From assembly GCF_046591575.1 (NCBI RefSeq), contig NZ_JBIQWA010000004.1, positions 124,001-188,000 of the forward strand: a stretch of DNA of 64,000 nt, written 5' to 3'. The position numbers and the translations under genes are program-made. This document shows, piece by piece, positions 16,314 to 24,508 of the stretch (position 1 is its first letter; each line of letters opens with the position of its first letter). The stretch comes from Marivita sp046591575 (GTDB lineage: Bacteria > Pseudomonadota > Alphaproteobacteria > Rhodobacterales > Rhodobacteraceae). Under the pieces are notes generated by a model. The model did no database searches. It was not told where the DNA came from and saw only the letters and a list, made by a program, of their open reading frames with translations.

Positions 16314-16939
16314 TGACCGATACGATTGACTTTCTGAACCGTGGCGGACCGGCGCTTTGGGTCATTGCAGGGCTGAGCGTGGTCACACTTGGCCTGATCC
16401 TATGGAAGATCTGGAGCCTGTCGCGTCAGGGCGCGTGGCGCAGGCAGGCCACGGAAACGGCGGTGACGCTTTGGCAAAGCGGCCATATCGACACTGCGCT
16501 GCAGGGGCTGGCCGCGCGCACCGGTGTGCGGGCACAAGTTGTCAGAACGGCCATGCAGACGCATCAATCGCTTGCCGCCGAGGCCGCCCTCGCGGAAACG
16601 TCCCGCGTGGCCAGACGCGTTCTGATGGACACCGGAAGCGGCTTGCGGGCGCTTGATCTGATTGCCACCATCGCACCGCTGGTTGGGCTTTTGGGCACCG
16701 TTCTGGGCATGATCGACGCGTTTCAGGCCTTGCAGGATAGTGGCGCACGGGCCGATCCGGCCGCTTTGGCCGGGGGCATCTGGCAGGCCTTGCTGACCAC
16801 GGCCGCAGGCATGGCTGTCGCAATCCCGGCATCAATGGCGCTAAGCTGGTTCGACAGCGTCAATGACCGTCTGGCGCATGATTTCGAAGATCTGACCACG
16901 CGGGTGTTCAGCCATTCACAGGCCACGCATGATGCTTGA
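16313..16939 (+). CDS. exbB: MotA/TolQ/ExbB proton channel family protein
   Basis: A 208-residue protein starting MTDTIDFLNRGGPALWVIAGLS at the ATG that shares one base with the btuF stop. Three membrane segments are visible: residues about 15-33, the ALDLIATIAPLVGLLGTVLGMIDAF segment, and ALLTTAAGMAVAIPASMALSWF. The last two are the hallmark of ExbB/TolQ. With ExbD it forms the proton channel that energises TonB. Its place between btuF and tonB in a B12-regulated operon points to ExbB rather than TolQ. A longer open frame back to 15959 overlaps btuF and is not coding. Confidence 0.9.
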   Translation: MTDTIDFLNRGGPALWVIAGLSVVTLGLILWKIWSLSRQGAWRRQATETAVTLWQSGHIDTALQGLAARTGVRAQVVRTAMQTHQSLAAEAALAETSRVARRVLMDTGSGLRALDLIATIAPLVGLLGTVLGMIDAFQALQDSGARADPAALAGGIWQALLTTAAGMAVAIPASMALSWFDSVNDRLAHDFEDLTTRVFSHSQATHDA

Positions 16940-17306
16940 TCTTGGACGCAGACCGCACAGACGGCGTATCGGGCTGACCCCGATGATCGACGTGGTGTTT
17001 TTGCTGCTGGTCTTTTTCATGCTTGCGGCCCGGTTCGGGACAACCGATGCCCTACCCCTGTCCCTGGCCGGTGCGGGCGCGTCTGACTATGACGGGCCGC
17101 CCCGTTTGCTGACGGTTTTGCCGGATGCGCTCTGGTTGAACGGGATCGAGGTCACCGACCCCGTCAGCGCGCTTGCGCCGCTGATGCCGTCTGATGACGC
17201 GATTGTCGTGCTGCGCGCCGCAGAGGCCGCCAAGGTGCAGCGGCTTCTTGACGTTATGACCCAGCTGCGCGCAGCGGGGCTGACACATATGGTGGTGCTG
17301 GAATGA
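16929..17306 (+). CDS. exbD: ExbD/TolR family biopolymer transport protein (first copy)
   Basis: A 125-residue protein with a basic N-terminus, one membrane helix (IGLTPMIDVVFLLLVFFMLAARF, residues about 14-36) bearing the essential Asp of the PMIDVVF motif, and a periplasmic domain. It partners ExbB in proton-driven energisation. The start overlaps exbB by eleven bases (ATG at 16929, with a second ATG at 16932 also possible), and its stop overlaps the next exbD by four. Two ExbD-like genes in a row suggest a hetero-oligomeric stator, which is inference. Confidence 0.88.
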   Translation: MMLDLGRRPHRRRIGLTPMIDVVFLLLVFFMLAARFGTTDALPLSLAGAGASDYDGPPRLLTVLPDALWLNGIEVTDPVSALAPLMPSDDAIVVLRAAEAAKVQRLLDVMTQLRAAGLTHMVVLE

Positions 17307-17692
17307 CGCACCGCCTGTCCCTTTCCACGCGCGCGCGTCGCAGGGCGCGCGAACCAGTGGTTCCGATGATCAACGTGGTCTTTTTGTTGCTGATCTTCTT
17401 TCTGATGACCGCTCAGATCGTCCCGCCCGCACCTTTTGACATGCAGCTTGCAACTGCCGTCGGGGACGAGGACATGGGCCAGGACGGGCTTTATCTGAAT
17501 GCACAGGGCGACATGGCGTTTGCCGATCTGCGCGGGGAGGCCGCAATGCGGGCTGCAGTCGAGGCCAGTGCAGACGCACCGCTGCGGATCTTTGCCGATG
17601 CCAGCCTTCGCGCCGCGACCCTTGCGGGTGTCCTGGCAGACGTGTCCGCGCTTGGGATGCGCCGTGTCGAGCTGGTGACGGACGGTGGCTGA
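17303..17692 (+). CDS. exbD: ExbD/TolR family biopolymer transport protein (second copy)
   Basis: A 129-residue ExbD-like protein with a basic N-terminus and one membrane segment (PMINVVFLLLIFFLMTAQIVPP). In this copy the position that is usually Asp in the PMIDVVF motif is Asn. The Asp is the proton-carrying residue in known ExbD/TolR, so this subunit may not conduct protons by itself and may depend on the first copy. The rest of the periplasmic domain is unlike the first copy. The stop overlaps tonB by one base. Confidence 0.85.
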   Translation: MTHRLSLSTRARRRAREPVVPMINVVFLLLIFFLMTAQIVPPAPFDMQLATAVGDEDMGQDGLYLNAQGDMAFADLRGEAAMRAAVEASADAPLRIFADASLRAATLAGVLADVSALGMRRVELVTDGG

Positions 17693-18681
17693 TGCGGGTT
17701 GTTGAGGTCGCGATCTTTGTCACACTGTCCGGCGCATTGCATGTGGCGGCGCTCACGCTTGCGCCGCCTCTGAGTGGTGGCAGCGGCGGTGGTGACGGGG
17801 GATCGGCGGATGTGACGCTGCGCGCCGCCAGTCCGACGCTTGCCGCGATGGTCGAATCCTGGACCGCGCCGCCCGAGACCGGCACCGCACCCGCGCTGTC
17901 CACCCCGGCCCCGTTATCCGCCCCGCCCAAACCGCAAGCGGACGCTGCTGTTGCGCCGCTGCCGCGTCCGGACAGCCTGCAGATGCCGTCCGCCATGGCG
18001 AATTTGCCACAGATTGAACCGCCGCCTCCGACACCGCCCGCGCCGCCTGCGCAGACAACGCCCGGTGCGTTCACCGCGCCGCAGGTCGACGCGGCGGTCG
18101 CTTTGCCAAGCCCCACACCAGTACAACGCCCCGATCTTGCGCCGCCGAAACCGGATTTACCCGTTCCGACACCGCAGGCCGCCCCAGAGATCGACACCGC
18201 TCCGGCTGACGAAAGGGCTGCGCCCCGCGCGTCGCTACGGCCAGAGATGCGGCCAAAGGCACTGGTCCGCCAGACCGTTACCGAGACAGCGCGCCCGGCC
18301 CGTCCAGCGCAAAGAGCGCGAGGCGGCGGCGCGCAGAGCCCGACAAGCCAGCCCGCCGCACGCCCGGCCCCGCCCGCCGCTGGCCCGTCTGCCGCGCAGG
18401 TGGCTCAGGCCAAGGCGCAATGGGGCGCAAGGATCAGGGCGGCCATCGCGCGCGCACAACGCTACCCCACTGGCACACGCGCCCAGGGCACCGTCAAGGT
18501 GCAGGTCCGCGTCAGTCCGGCAGGACGGGTCGCTGCGGTGTCGATCCTGCAAGGATCGGGGGATCGCAGGCTGGATCAGGCCGCTGTCAGAGCGGTTCAG
18601 CGCGCACGGTTGCCGCGCGCCCCGCAAAGCCTGACCGCCGCCAGCTATCGCTTTAACCTGCCGCTGTCGTTCAGCCGCTAG
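17692..18681 (+). CDS. tonB: TonB family protein
   Basis: A 329-residue protein with an N-terminal membrane anchor (VVEVAIFVTLSGALHVAALTL), a long Pro/Ala-rich periplasmic spacer (residues about 60-235) and a C-terminal TonB domain beginning around WGARIRAAIARAQRYPTGTRAQGTVKVQVRV and ending SYRFNLPLSFSR. The motif RYP and the strand pattern are typical. It should transmit proton-motive force to a TonB-dependent receptor such as BtuB. No receptor gene is in the operon. It is the last gene of the B12-regulated unit. Confidence 0.9.
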   Translation: MRVVEVAIFVTLSGALHVAALTLAPPLSGGSGGGDGGSADVTLRAASPTLAAMVESWTAPPETGTAPALSTPAPLSAPPKPQADAAVAPLPRPDSLQMPSAMANLPQIEPPPPTPPAPPAQTTPGAFTAPQVDAAVALPSPTPVQRPDLAPPKPDLPVPTPQAAPEIDTAPADERAAPRASLRPEMRPKALVRQTVTETARPARPAQRARGGGAQSPTSQPAARPAPPAAGPSAAQVAQAKAQWGARIRAAIARAQRYPTGTRAQGTVKVQVRVSPAGRVAAVSILQGSGDRRLDQAAVRAVQRARLPRAPQSLTAASYRFNLPLSFSR

Positions 18682-18842
18682 ACCGTGCCGATCAACCCGC
18701 CCAACGCGGCGTTTCGCTGCGTCACTTGTGCGTGTTCCTCTTGACTGTTGTATTCAAGGCCCACCCCGGAACAGGACCGGCAGATTTGCGCCTGAATATT
18801 GGCCCATGCTTAGGAAGAATGCCCAAAAATCAACCATTTCGC

Positions 18843-18861
18843 CTATGCATTTGCTGCATAG
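18843..18861. repeat. Short inverted repeat upstream of the DUF1127 gene
   Basis: CTATGCA and TGCATAG flank a five-base spacer, forming a perfect 7-base inverted repeat about 90 bases upstream of the DUF1127 start. It could be an operator. It lacks a T-tract, so it is not a tonB terminator. Confidence 0.35.
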
Positions 18862-18881
18862 CAGCATTGAACCTAAAGGTA

Positions 18882-18909
18882 TTGTGCAAGCGCAGCATTT
18901 GCCTATCTT
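18882..18909 (+). promoter_or_regulatory. Candidate promoter of the DUF1127/cuckoo RNA operon
   Basis: TTGTGC at 18882 and TATCTT at 18904 are separated by 16 bases and lie about 43 bases upstream of the DUF1127 ATG. In Rhodobacter the homologous operon is driven by RpoH-type sigma factors. I cannot tell a sigma-70 from an RpoH site here. Confidence 0.35.
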
Positions 18910-18951
18910 TGTCTCAACGAAACGAACACAACATCCGAGACCGAGACGGCA

Positions 18952-19170
18952 ATGGCATATCAGAGCAACATCACATCGACATCGACGCAGGGCGTGACAG
19001 AGCAGGTCTTTGCGTATTTTGCGGAGCTGCGCAGCAAAGCGGCCCGTCGCAAAATCTATCGTGAAACTCTTTCCGAGCTGCGCGCGTTGAGCTCGCGTGA
19101 ACTTGACGATCTTGGACTGAACAGAAGCATGCTCAAGCGCGTTGCGTATCAGGCGGCTTACGAAAACTAA
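18952..19170 (+). CDS. DUF1127 domain protein, CcaF1-like
   Basis: A 72-residue protein. The C-terminal half has the DUF1127 pattern: RKIYRETLSELRALSSRELDDLGLNRSMLKRVAYQAAYEN, rich in Arg and Lys. In Rhodobacter sphaeroides the DUF1127 protein CcaF1 is encoded directly upstream of the CcsR1-4 sRNAs, binds RNA and influences their processing. The same arrangement is seen here: CU-rich hairpins begin 46 bases after the stop and share the message. The assignment as the CcaF1 counterpart rests on this arrangement. Confidence 0.85.
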   Translation: MAYQSNITSTSTQGVTEQVFAYFAELRSKAARRKIYRETLSELRALSSRELDDLGLNRSMLKRVAYQAAYEN

Positions 19171-19215
19171 GGCATTCGGCGGACAGGCGCGACAACCGCG
19201 CCCCGCCAACATGAT

Positions 19216-19290
19216 CGGGCACCCTCTCCTCCTCCCTGGGTGTTCCGAATATGACGGTGGCATCTCTCCTCCTCCCTGATGCCACCGTCA
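19216..19290 (+). ncRNA. CcsR/cuckoo-type sRNA, unit 1 (two CU-rich loop hairpins)
   Basis: Two hairpins four bases apart. The first (19216-19247) has a CACCC/GGGTG core stem. The second (19252-19290) has a 13-base perfect stem. Both expose the same 13-base loop TCTCCTCCTCCCT, which contains the CCUCCUCCC motif that defines CcsR/cuckoo RNAs. The loops are complementary to Shine-Dalgarno sequences. The unit is about 75 nt, the size of known CcsR RNAs, and is cotranscribed with the DUF1127 gene. Confidence 0.85.
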
Positions 19291-19322
19291 CGAAATTCCG
19301 GGTCATATGGCCCGACCGAAAT

Positions 19323-19399
19323 CGACACCCTCTCCTCCTCCCTGGGTGTCGTGAACTGGAACGGTGATGCCTCTCCTCCCTTGGCATCACCGTTTTTTT
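19323..19399 (+). ncRNA. CcsR/cuckoo-type sRNA, unit 2 with terminator
   Basis: Again two hairpins: 19323-19351 (8-base perfect stem, loop TCTCCTCCTCCCT identical to unit 1) and 19360-19394 (12-base perfect stem, loop TCTCCTCCCTT). The second hairpin is followed by a run of seven T (19393-19399) and so also serves as the intrinsic terminator of the DUF1127 operon. Units 1 and 2 are separated by 32 bases that hold no CU-rich loop. Confidence 0.85.
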
Positions 19400-19525
19400 C
19401 TGCTTAATCCGCATCACACCCGTTTTCCCGCCTGCTCTGGGTTTTCCTTTGCCCGCCCATTCGCTAGATGAGGCGCAACAGAAGACATGCGGCCGCAACT
19501 GCGGCACAAGATCGGGATGTGACCC

Positions 19526-22500
19526 ATGGCGATGGAAAAGAAATTCGACGCAGGCGAAGCCGAGGCACGGCTTTATCAAGCGTGGGAAGATAGCGGAGCG
19601 TTCAAGGCAGGCGCGAACAAGTCGCGCGACGACACGTTCTGCGTGATGATCCCCCCGCCCAACGTCACCGGATCGCTGCACATGGGCCACGCGTTCAACA
19701 ACACGCTGCAGGATATTCTGGTCCGTTGGCATCGCATGCGGGGCTTTGACACACTGTGGCAGCCCGGCACGGACCACGCAGGGATTGCGACCCAGATGGT
19801 TGTCGAACGCGAATTGCAAAAGACAAACCGCCGTCGCACCGATATGAGCCGCGAGGACTTCATGTCACTGGTGTGGGAGCAAAAGAAGAAAAGCCGGGGC
19901 AACATCGTGGGCCAGTTGAAACGTCTGGGCGCGTCCTGCGACTGGTCTCGTGAGGCGTTTACCATGTCCGGCGGCCCCGGAGCGCCCGAGGGTGAGGACG
20001 GCAATTTTCATGACGCCGTGATCAAGGTCTTTGTCGATATGTACGAAAAGGGCCTGATCTATCGCGGCAAGCGGTTGGTGAACTGGGACCCGCATTTTGA
20101 GACCGCCATTTCCGATCTTGAGGTCGAAAACGTCGAAGTGGCGGGCCATATGTGGCACTTCAAATACCCGCTCGCGGGCGGCGCGACCTATACCTATGTC
20201 GAAAAGGACGAGGACGGGAATGTCACGCTGGAAGAAGAGCGAAACTATATCTCGATTGCGACCACCCGCCCCGAAACCATGCTGGGCGACGGCGCGGTTG
20301 CGGTTCACCCGTCAGATGAACGCTATGCACCAATTGTCGGGAAACTCTGTGAAATTCCTGTTGGCCCGAAAGAGCATCGCCGTCTGATCCCGATCATTAC
20401 CGACGAATACCCCGACCCCAATTTTGGCTCGGGCGCGGTCAAGATCACCGGCGCGCATGACTTCAACGACTACCAGGTCGCCAAGCGCGGCGGCATCCCC
20501 TGTTACCGTCTCATGGACACCAAAGGCCACATGCGCGACGACGGTGCGCCCTATGCCGAAGTGGCCGAGGTTGCCGGAGCCGTGGCACGTAGGGAGCGTG
20601 AACTGGGCGAGGCCGAGACCGATACGCTGAACCTGGTTCCCGATCACCTGCGCGGGCTGGACCGGTTCGAGGCGCGCAAGCGCGTTGTCGAAGAAATCAC
20701 GGCGGATGGACTGGCCGTCATGACCCGCGCGGACAACCCGGTTCTGGGGCGCAAGCTGGGCGAGGATGATGATCCTGCGGCCTTGGTCCCGCTGGTCGAG
20801 GCCAAGCCGATCATGCAGCCCTTCGGCGACCGCTCCAAGGTGGTGATTGAACCGATGCTCACCGACCAATGGTTCGTGGACGCCGAACAGATCGTCGACC
20901 CCGCGCTGGATGCGGTGCGCAAGGGCGATGTGACCATCGTGCCGGAGTCGGGTGAGAAGACCTATTACCACTGGCTTGAGAACATCGAGCCTTGGTGCAT
21001 CTCGCGCCAGTTGTGGTGGGGGCATCAGATCCCGGTCTGGTATGGCTTTGACCTTGCCCGCGAGGGGTTCCGCGATGATGAGGGCGACGGAGCACTTGAT
21101 CTGGTCGAGATGGCGCGACTGCTTGATGCCCAAAGCCTGATGAAAGGCAATGAACGCCACCACGCCGCATCGGCCTTTGAGGACGTTCAGGCGCAGTTCG
21201 CGGATGTCTTGTCCGGTCTGCCAACGCCCCTGAACCACGCCCGCGTGGTTGAGGTCCAAGACCGCGCAGCAGCGGCGCATGCGCTTGCAACAAGTCTTGC
21301 AGAGTATGAGGCGCATGATCAGGACCCGACGAAACTGGTCTACCCCGTTTGGCGCGATCCTGACGTCCTCGACACATGGTTCTCCTCCGGTCTCTGGCCC
21401 ATCGGCACGCTGGGCTGGCCCGAGGACACACCGGAACTGAAGCGCTATTTCCCGACCAGCGTTCTTGTCACAGGGCAGGACATCCTGTTCTTCTGGGTCG
21501 CGCGGATGATGATGATGCAGCTTGCCGTGGTCGATGACATCCCGTTCAAGGATGTCTACCTGCACGGGCTTGTGCGCGATGCGAAGGGCAAGAAGATGTC
21601 CAAGTCGCTGGGCAACGTGGTCGATCCGCTTGAGATCATTGACGAATACGGCGCAGACGCAATGCGCTTTACCAATGCGGCGATGGCGTCTCTTGGTGGT
21701 GTGCTGAAGCTCGATATGCAACGCATCGCGGGCTACCGGAACTTCGGCACGAAGTTGTGGAACGCCACGCGCTTTGCCGAGATGAATGGCGTGTTCGAGG
21801 GCCGGACGCCCTCCGCCGACATTCCCAAAGCGATAGCGACCGTGAACACCTGGATCATCGGCGAAACCGCCCGCGTGCGGGCCGAGGTGGACGCCGCACT
21901 TGACGCCTACCGCTTTGACGACGCGGCGGCGGCGCTTTATCGTTTTGTCTGGGGCAAGGTTTGCGACTGGTACGTCGAATTCGCCAAGCCCCTGCTGGCC
22001 GAAGATGCCCCCGAACGGGCGGAAACGCAGGCGGTCATGGGCTGGGTCATCGACCAATGTCTGATCCTGCTGCACCCGATTATGCCCTTCATCACGGAAG
22101 AACTGTGGTCCGTCACCGGCGAACGCGACAAGATGCTTGTCCACGCCGACTGGCCCACCTACGGGACCGACCTGATCAACGCCGCGGCGGATGCCGAGAT
22201 GAACTGGGTGATCAGCCTGATCGAAGGCATCCGGTCGGCCCGTCAGCAAATGCATGTGCCTGCGGGCATGCACCTGCCGCTGGTGGTCAAGGATTTCAGC
22301 GAGATGGCCAAGGGAGCGTGGGACCGCAACGAGGTGCTGATCAAACGCCTTGCGCGGATCGACAGCCTTGAGGCGGTCGACGCCTTTCCCAAGGGCTGCG
22401 CCACGGTTCCGGCCGAGGGCGCGACCTTTGGCATTCCGCTGGCCGACATCATTGATGTCAGTGCCGAAAAGGAGCGATTGGAGAAATCGCTGCAGAAGCT

Positions 22501-22663
22501 GGCCAAGGAAATCGGCGGGCTGAAGGGACGGTTGAACAATCCGAACTTTGTCGCCTCTGCCCCGGACGAGGTGGTGACCGAAGCCCGCGGCAATCTCGAA
22601 GCGCGGGAGGGCGAAGAGGCCAAACTCAAAGACGCTTTGGCGCGGTTGGCCGAGATCGGGTGA
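19526..22663 (+). CDS. valS: Valine--tRNA ligase
   Basis: A 1045-residue class I aminoacyl-tRNA synthetase. The HIGH-type motif is PPPNVTGSLHMGHAF near residue 50, the editing domain follows (SIATTRPETMLGD), and the second signature is KKMSKSLGN near residue 690. The anticodon-binding helices and the C-terminal coiled coil (EKERLEKSLQKLAKEIGGLKGRL) complete the enzyme. It is about 90 residues longer than the E. coli enzyme. Extra residues lie in the catalytic domain between the WWGHQIPVWYGFD block and the DVLDTWFSSGLWP block (roughly 520-610), where many alphaproteobacterial ValRS carry an insertion. It is transcribed separately, 126 bases after the cuckoo terminator. Confidence 0.97.
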   Translation: MAMEKKFDAGEAEARLYQAWEDSGAFKAGANKSRDDTFCVMIPPPNVTGSLHMGHAFNNTLQDILVRWHRMRGFDTLWQPGTDHAGIATQMVVERELQKTNRRRTDMSREDFMSLVWEQKKKSRGNIVGQLKRLGASCDWSREAFTMSGGPGAPEGEDGNFHDAVIKVFVDMYEKGLIYRGKRLVNWDPHFETAISDLEVENVEVAGHMWHFKYPLAGGATYTYVEKDEDGNVTLEEERNYISIATTRPETMLGDGAVAVHPSDERYAPIVGKLCEIPVGPKEHRRLIPIITDEYPDPNFGSGAVKITGAHDFNDYQVAKRGGIPCYRLMDTKGHMRDDGAPYAEVAEVAGAVARRERELGEAETDTLNLVPDHLRGLDRFEARKRVVEEITADGLAVMTRADNPVLGRKLGEDDDPAALVPLVEAKPIMQPFGDRSKVVIEPMLTDQWFVDAEQIVDPALDAVRKGDVTIVPESGEKTYYHWLENIEPWCISRQLWWGHQIPVWYGFDLAREGFRDDEGDGALDLVEMARLLDAQSLMKGNERHHAASAFEDVQAQFADVLSGLPTPLNHARVVEVQDRAAAAHALATSLAEYEAHDQDPTKLVYPVWRDPDVLDTWFSSGLWPIGTLGWPEDTPELKRYFPTSVLVTGQDILFFWVARMMMMQLAVVDDIPFKDVYLHGLVRDAKGKKMSKSLGNVVDPLEIIDEYGADAMRFTNAAMASLGGVLKLDMQRIAGYRNFGTKLWNATRFAEMNGVFEGRTPSADIPKAIATVNTWIIGETARVRAEVDAALDAYRFDDAAAALYRFVWGKVCDWYVEFAKPLLAEDAPERAETQAVMGWVIDQCLILLHPIMPFITEELWSVTGERDKMLVHADWPTYGTDLINAAADAEMNWVISLIEGIRSARQQMHVPAGMHLPLVVKDFSEMAKGAWDRNEVLIKRLARIDSLEAVDAFPKGCATVPAEGATFGIPLADIIDVSAEKERLEKSLQKLAKEIGGLKGRLNNPNFVASAPDEVVTEARGNLEAREGEEAKLKDALARLAEIG

Positions 22664-22724
22664 ACCGCTCTGCGTTGCGGGAGGCTGTCGGGCTGGTCTG
22701 AGGATGATGGCGTGTCATATTGGC

Positions 22725-22832
22725 GTCATTGTCGGGCGCAGCCCAGCGATCTCTTTTGGCGGGTCATCCTCGGGGCAGGCCCGAGGATGACGGTGCTTTT
22801 GTTCGCGTCATTGCCGGGCGTGACCCGGCAAT
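22725..22832. repeat. Cluster of intergenic palindromic elements after valS
   Basis: Three related GTCATnnnCGGGnnnnnCCCG-type palindromes lie in tandem: 22725-22752 (degenerate), 22763-22791 (12-base perfect stem, 5-base loop) and 22810-22832 (9-base perfect stem ATTGCCGGG/CCCGGCAAT). This resembles the REP-like elements with GTCATxxCCGGGCxTGACCCGG cores common between genes in alphaproteobacteria. They lie between valS and the convergent LLM oxidoreductase gene and may stabilise or terminate both messages. Confidence 0.6.
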
Positions 22833-22869
22833 CTTTGCGGTCCGAAGGGCCGAACCGGGATCATGCTGC

Positions 22870-24057
22870 TTACTCTGCGGGTTCCGAGACGTGGCTGCGG
22901 CCCTCTTTTTCGGCGGCGTAGTTTTCCTGCGCTGTCTCGACCGCTTTGGCATGAATCGCTGCCAGTTCCGGCCGCATCTTCTGTGCCCGGACAGCCGCGT
23001 TCATCGTCGACATGTGCTGGCCCTGGAAATGCGGGAAGACCTCGCGCGCGATCAACTCATAGCTTTTCTTTGTCGCCTCGAAATTGGCCCAGTTATGCGC
23101 CAGCATCAGATAGGCACCGAAGCCGCCATTGGACTGCTTCCACAGACGGTCAATCTGGGCGCGGCACATCTCGGGGGTGCCGATGGCACCGAAACCTGAA
23201 TCGTTGATGAAGTCGATCATTTCCTTGGCGTTCTGCCCCGGCATCGACATCTGCGGGAAGGCGGCGATTTCCTGGAAATAGTTGAACCAGTGTTCGATCC
23301 CGTATTCCACATCTCGCCGCGCCTGTTCGGCGGTTTCGGCAATGTGGCACAGGCCCACCAAGCGCCATTTCGCGCGGTCCACGGCCTGCTTGTAATGCTT
23401 GGCCTCTTCCTCGATCACGTCCCAATGCAGCGCCAGCGCATCGAACCCGGCAGCGGTGGTGGCCCCAATGGAGATCAGGCCAGTGCCATATTTGCCCGCC
23501 AGTTTCGGACCTGTCGGAGAGGCGACAGCGGCGGTCGCCAGATCAAAGTTGGAATAGGGGCGCAAATGCAGGCGCGCATCCTTGAGCGTCCAGCGGTCGT
23601 TTTCGAAAGTCACCGGCTCATCGCTGCGCAGAAGCCGAGTGATGATATCAAGCCCATCGGCCAGCAAACCACGCGTGTCTTTCTGGCTCAGGCCAATCAT
23701 CGCGGCATCGGTGGGCAAAGATCCCGGCCCAAGGCCCAGCATCACGCGGCCCCGGGTGAGGTGATCGAGTTGCACCATGCGTTCGGCAACCCAAAGCGGG
23801 TTGTGATAGCTGACCGAGGTCACGCCGGTGCCCAGTTTGATATGACGCGTGCGCGGAGCGGCGGTGGCGATCATGATCTCGGGGCTGGCGGAAATCTCGG
23901 ACCCGGCAGAGTGATGTTCCCCAAACCAGACTTCGTCGTAATCACAGCGGTCAAGCCACTGAACCAGCTCAAGATCCTGTTCCAAAGCCAATGTCGGGTT
24001 AATGCCCGGTTTGTGGAACGGTGCCAGAAATATTCCGAAACGCATGCGGTTGTTCAT
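22870..24057 (-). CDS. LLM class flavin-dependent oxidoreductase (luciferase-like monooxygenase)
   Basis: A 395-residue TIM-barrel protein starting MNNRMRFGIFLAPFHKPGINPTLALEQDLELVQWLDRCDYDEVWFGEHHSAGSEI. The WFGEHH motif, IKLGTGVTSVSYHNPLWVAERMVQLDHLTRGRVMLGLGPGSLPTDAAMIG and the ASPTGPKLAGKYGTGLIS block are typical of bacterial luciferase-like monooxygenases using FMNH2. The substrate is not evident. The gene stands alone, convergent with valS, with 450 bases of non-coding DNA upstream. Confidence 0.88.
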   Translation of the reverse strand: MNNRMRFGIFLAPFHKPGINPTLALEQDLELVQWLDRCDYDEVWFGEHHSAGSEISASPEIMIATAAPRTRHIKLGTGVTSVSYHNPLWVAERMVQLDHLTRGRVMLGLGPGSLPTDAAMIGLSQKDTRGLLADGLDIITRLLRSDEPVTFENDRWTLKDARLHLRPYSNFDLATAAVASPTGPKLAGKYGTGLISIGATTAAGFDALALHWDVIEEEAKHYKQAVDRAKWRLVGLCHIAETAEQARRDVEYGIEHWFNYFQEIAAFPQMSMPGQNAKEMIDFINDSGFGAIGTPEMCRAQIDRLWKQSNGGFGAYLMLAHNWANFEATKKSYELIAREVFPHFQGQHMSTMNAAVRAQKMRPELAAIHAKAVETAQENYAAEKEGRSHVSEPAE

Positions 24058-24508
24058 TCATAATCCTCCCTTAGCGCGCCTGCGCGTTTTGCACATGACG
24101 CTGGGGAACCTTAAAAGAGGATTTCAGATTCACCTAATCAACTTTGGTCGTATCTTGCGCAATTTGTTGCACAACGCCAGTCAGCCCGTTCCGGGATGTA
24201 TCCCGTCGGGCTGTCTGAGATCATGTGAAAAGAAGCGGCGCCGCCCCGAAGGTGTGACATCTGCTTTTCGCTGCCGGGTCTGTGACCCGAACCCTGTGCC
24301 CGTTTCCGGGCCTGTTGACCGGTCTTTCACGGATGTCCGCGCGTGGCGGCATGAAAGCAATCTGTCAGCTGTGTCGCGGTGTGGGAGTGACCCTGTCCGC
24401 TCGATGCGCATCGTGGGCAGGGTTTTGCGGCAAAGCGGTTAACGCCTTGCCAATCATGCGCGCGCCGAAGGCGTTGCCGTGCCTTCAGCTGGTCTTTGGA
24501 CACAACCG
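24058..24508. other. Intergenic region, no gene recognised
   Basis: About 450 bases between the LLM oxidoreductase start and the stop of the ThDP enzyme, both on the minus strand. The first ~120 bases next to the LLM gene are AT-richer and include a CCTCCC (GGGAGG on the minus strand) ribosome-binding site, so they probably hold its promoter. The rest is GC-rich with short imperfect inverted repeats. The open frames there lack protein-like character. I see no RNA gene. Confidence 0.5.

Noticed and set aside
19216..19399. CRISPR-like repeat array
   Set aside because: The repeated part is only the CU-rich loop. The flanking stems differ, the spacing is irregular, and there are no cas genes. 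The hairpin RNA explanation fits better.
20312..22273. 653-codon open frame on the minus strand
   Set aside because: It lies wholly inside valS. Long antisense frames are common in GC-rich coding DNA, and the translation has no family-like motifs.
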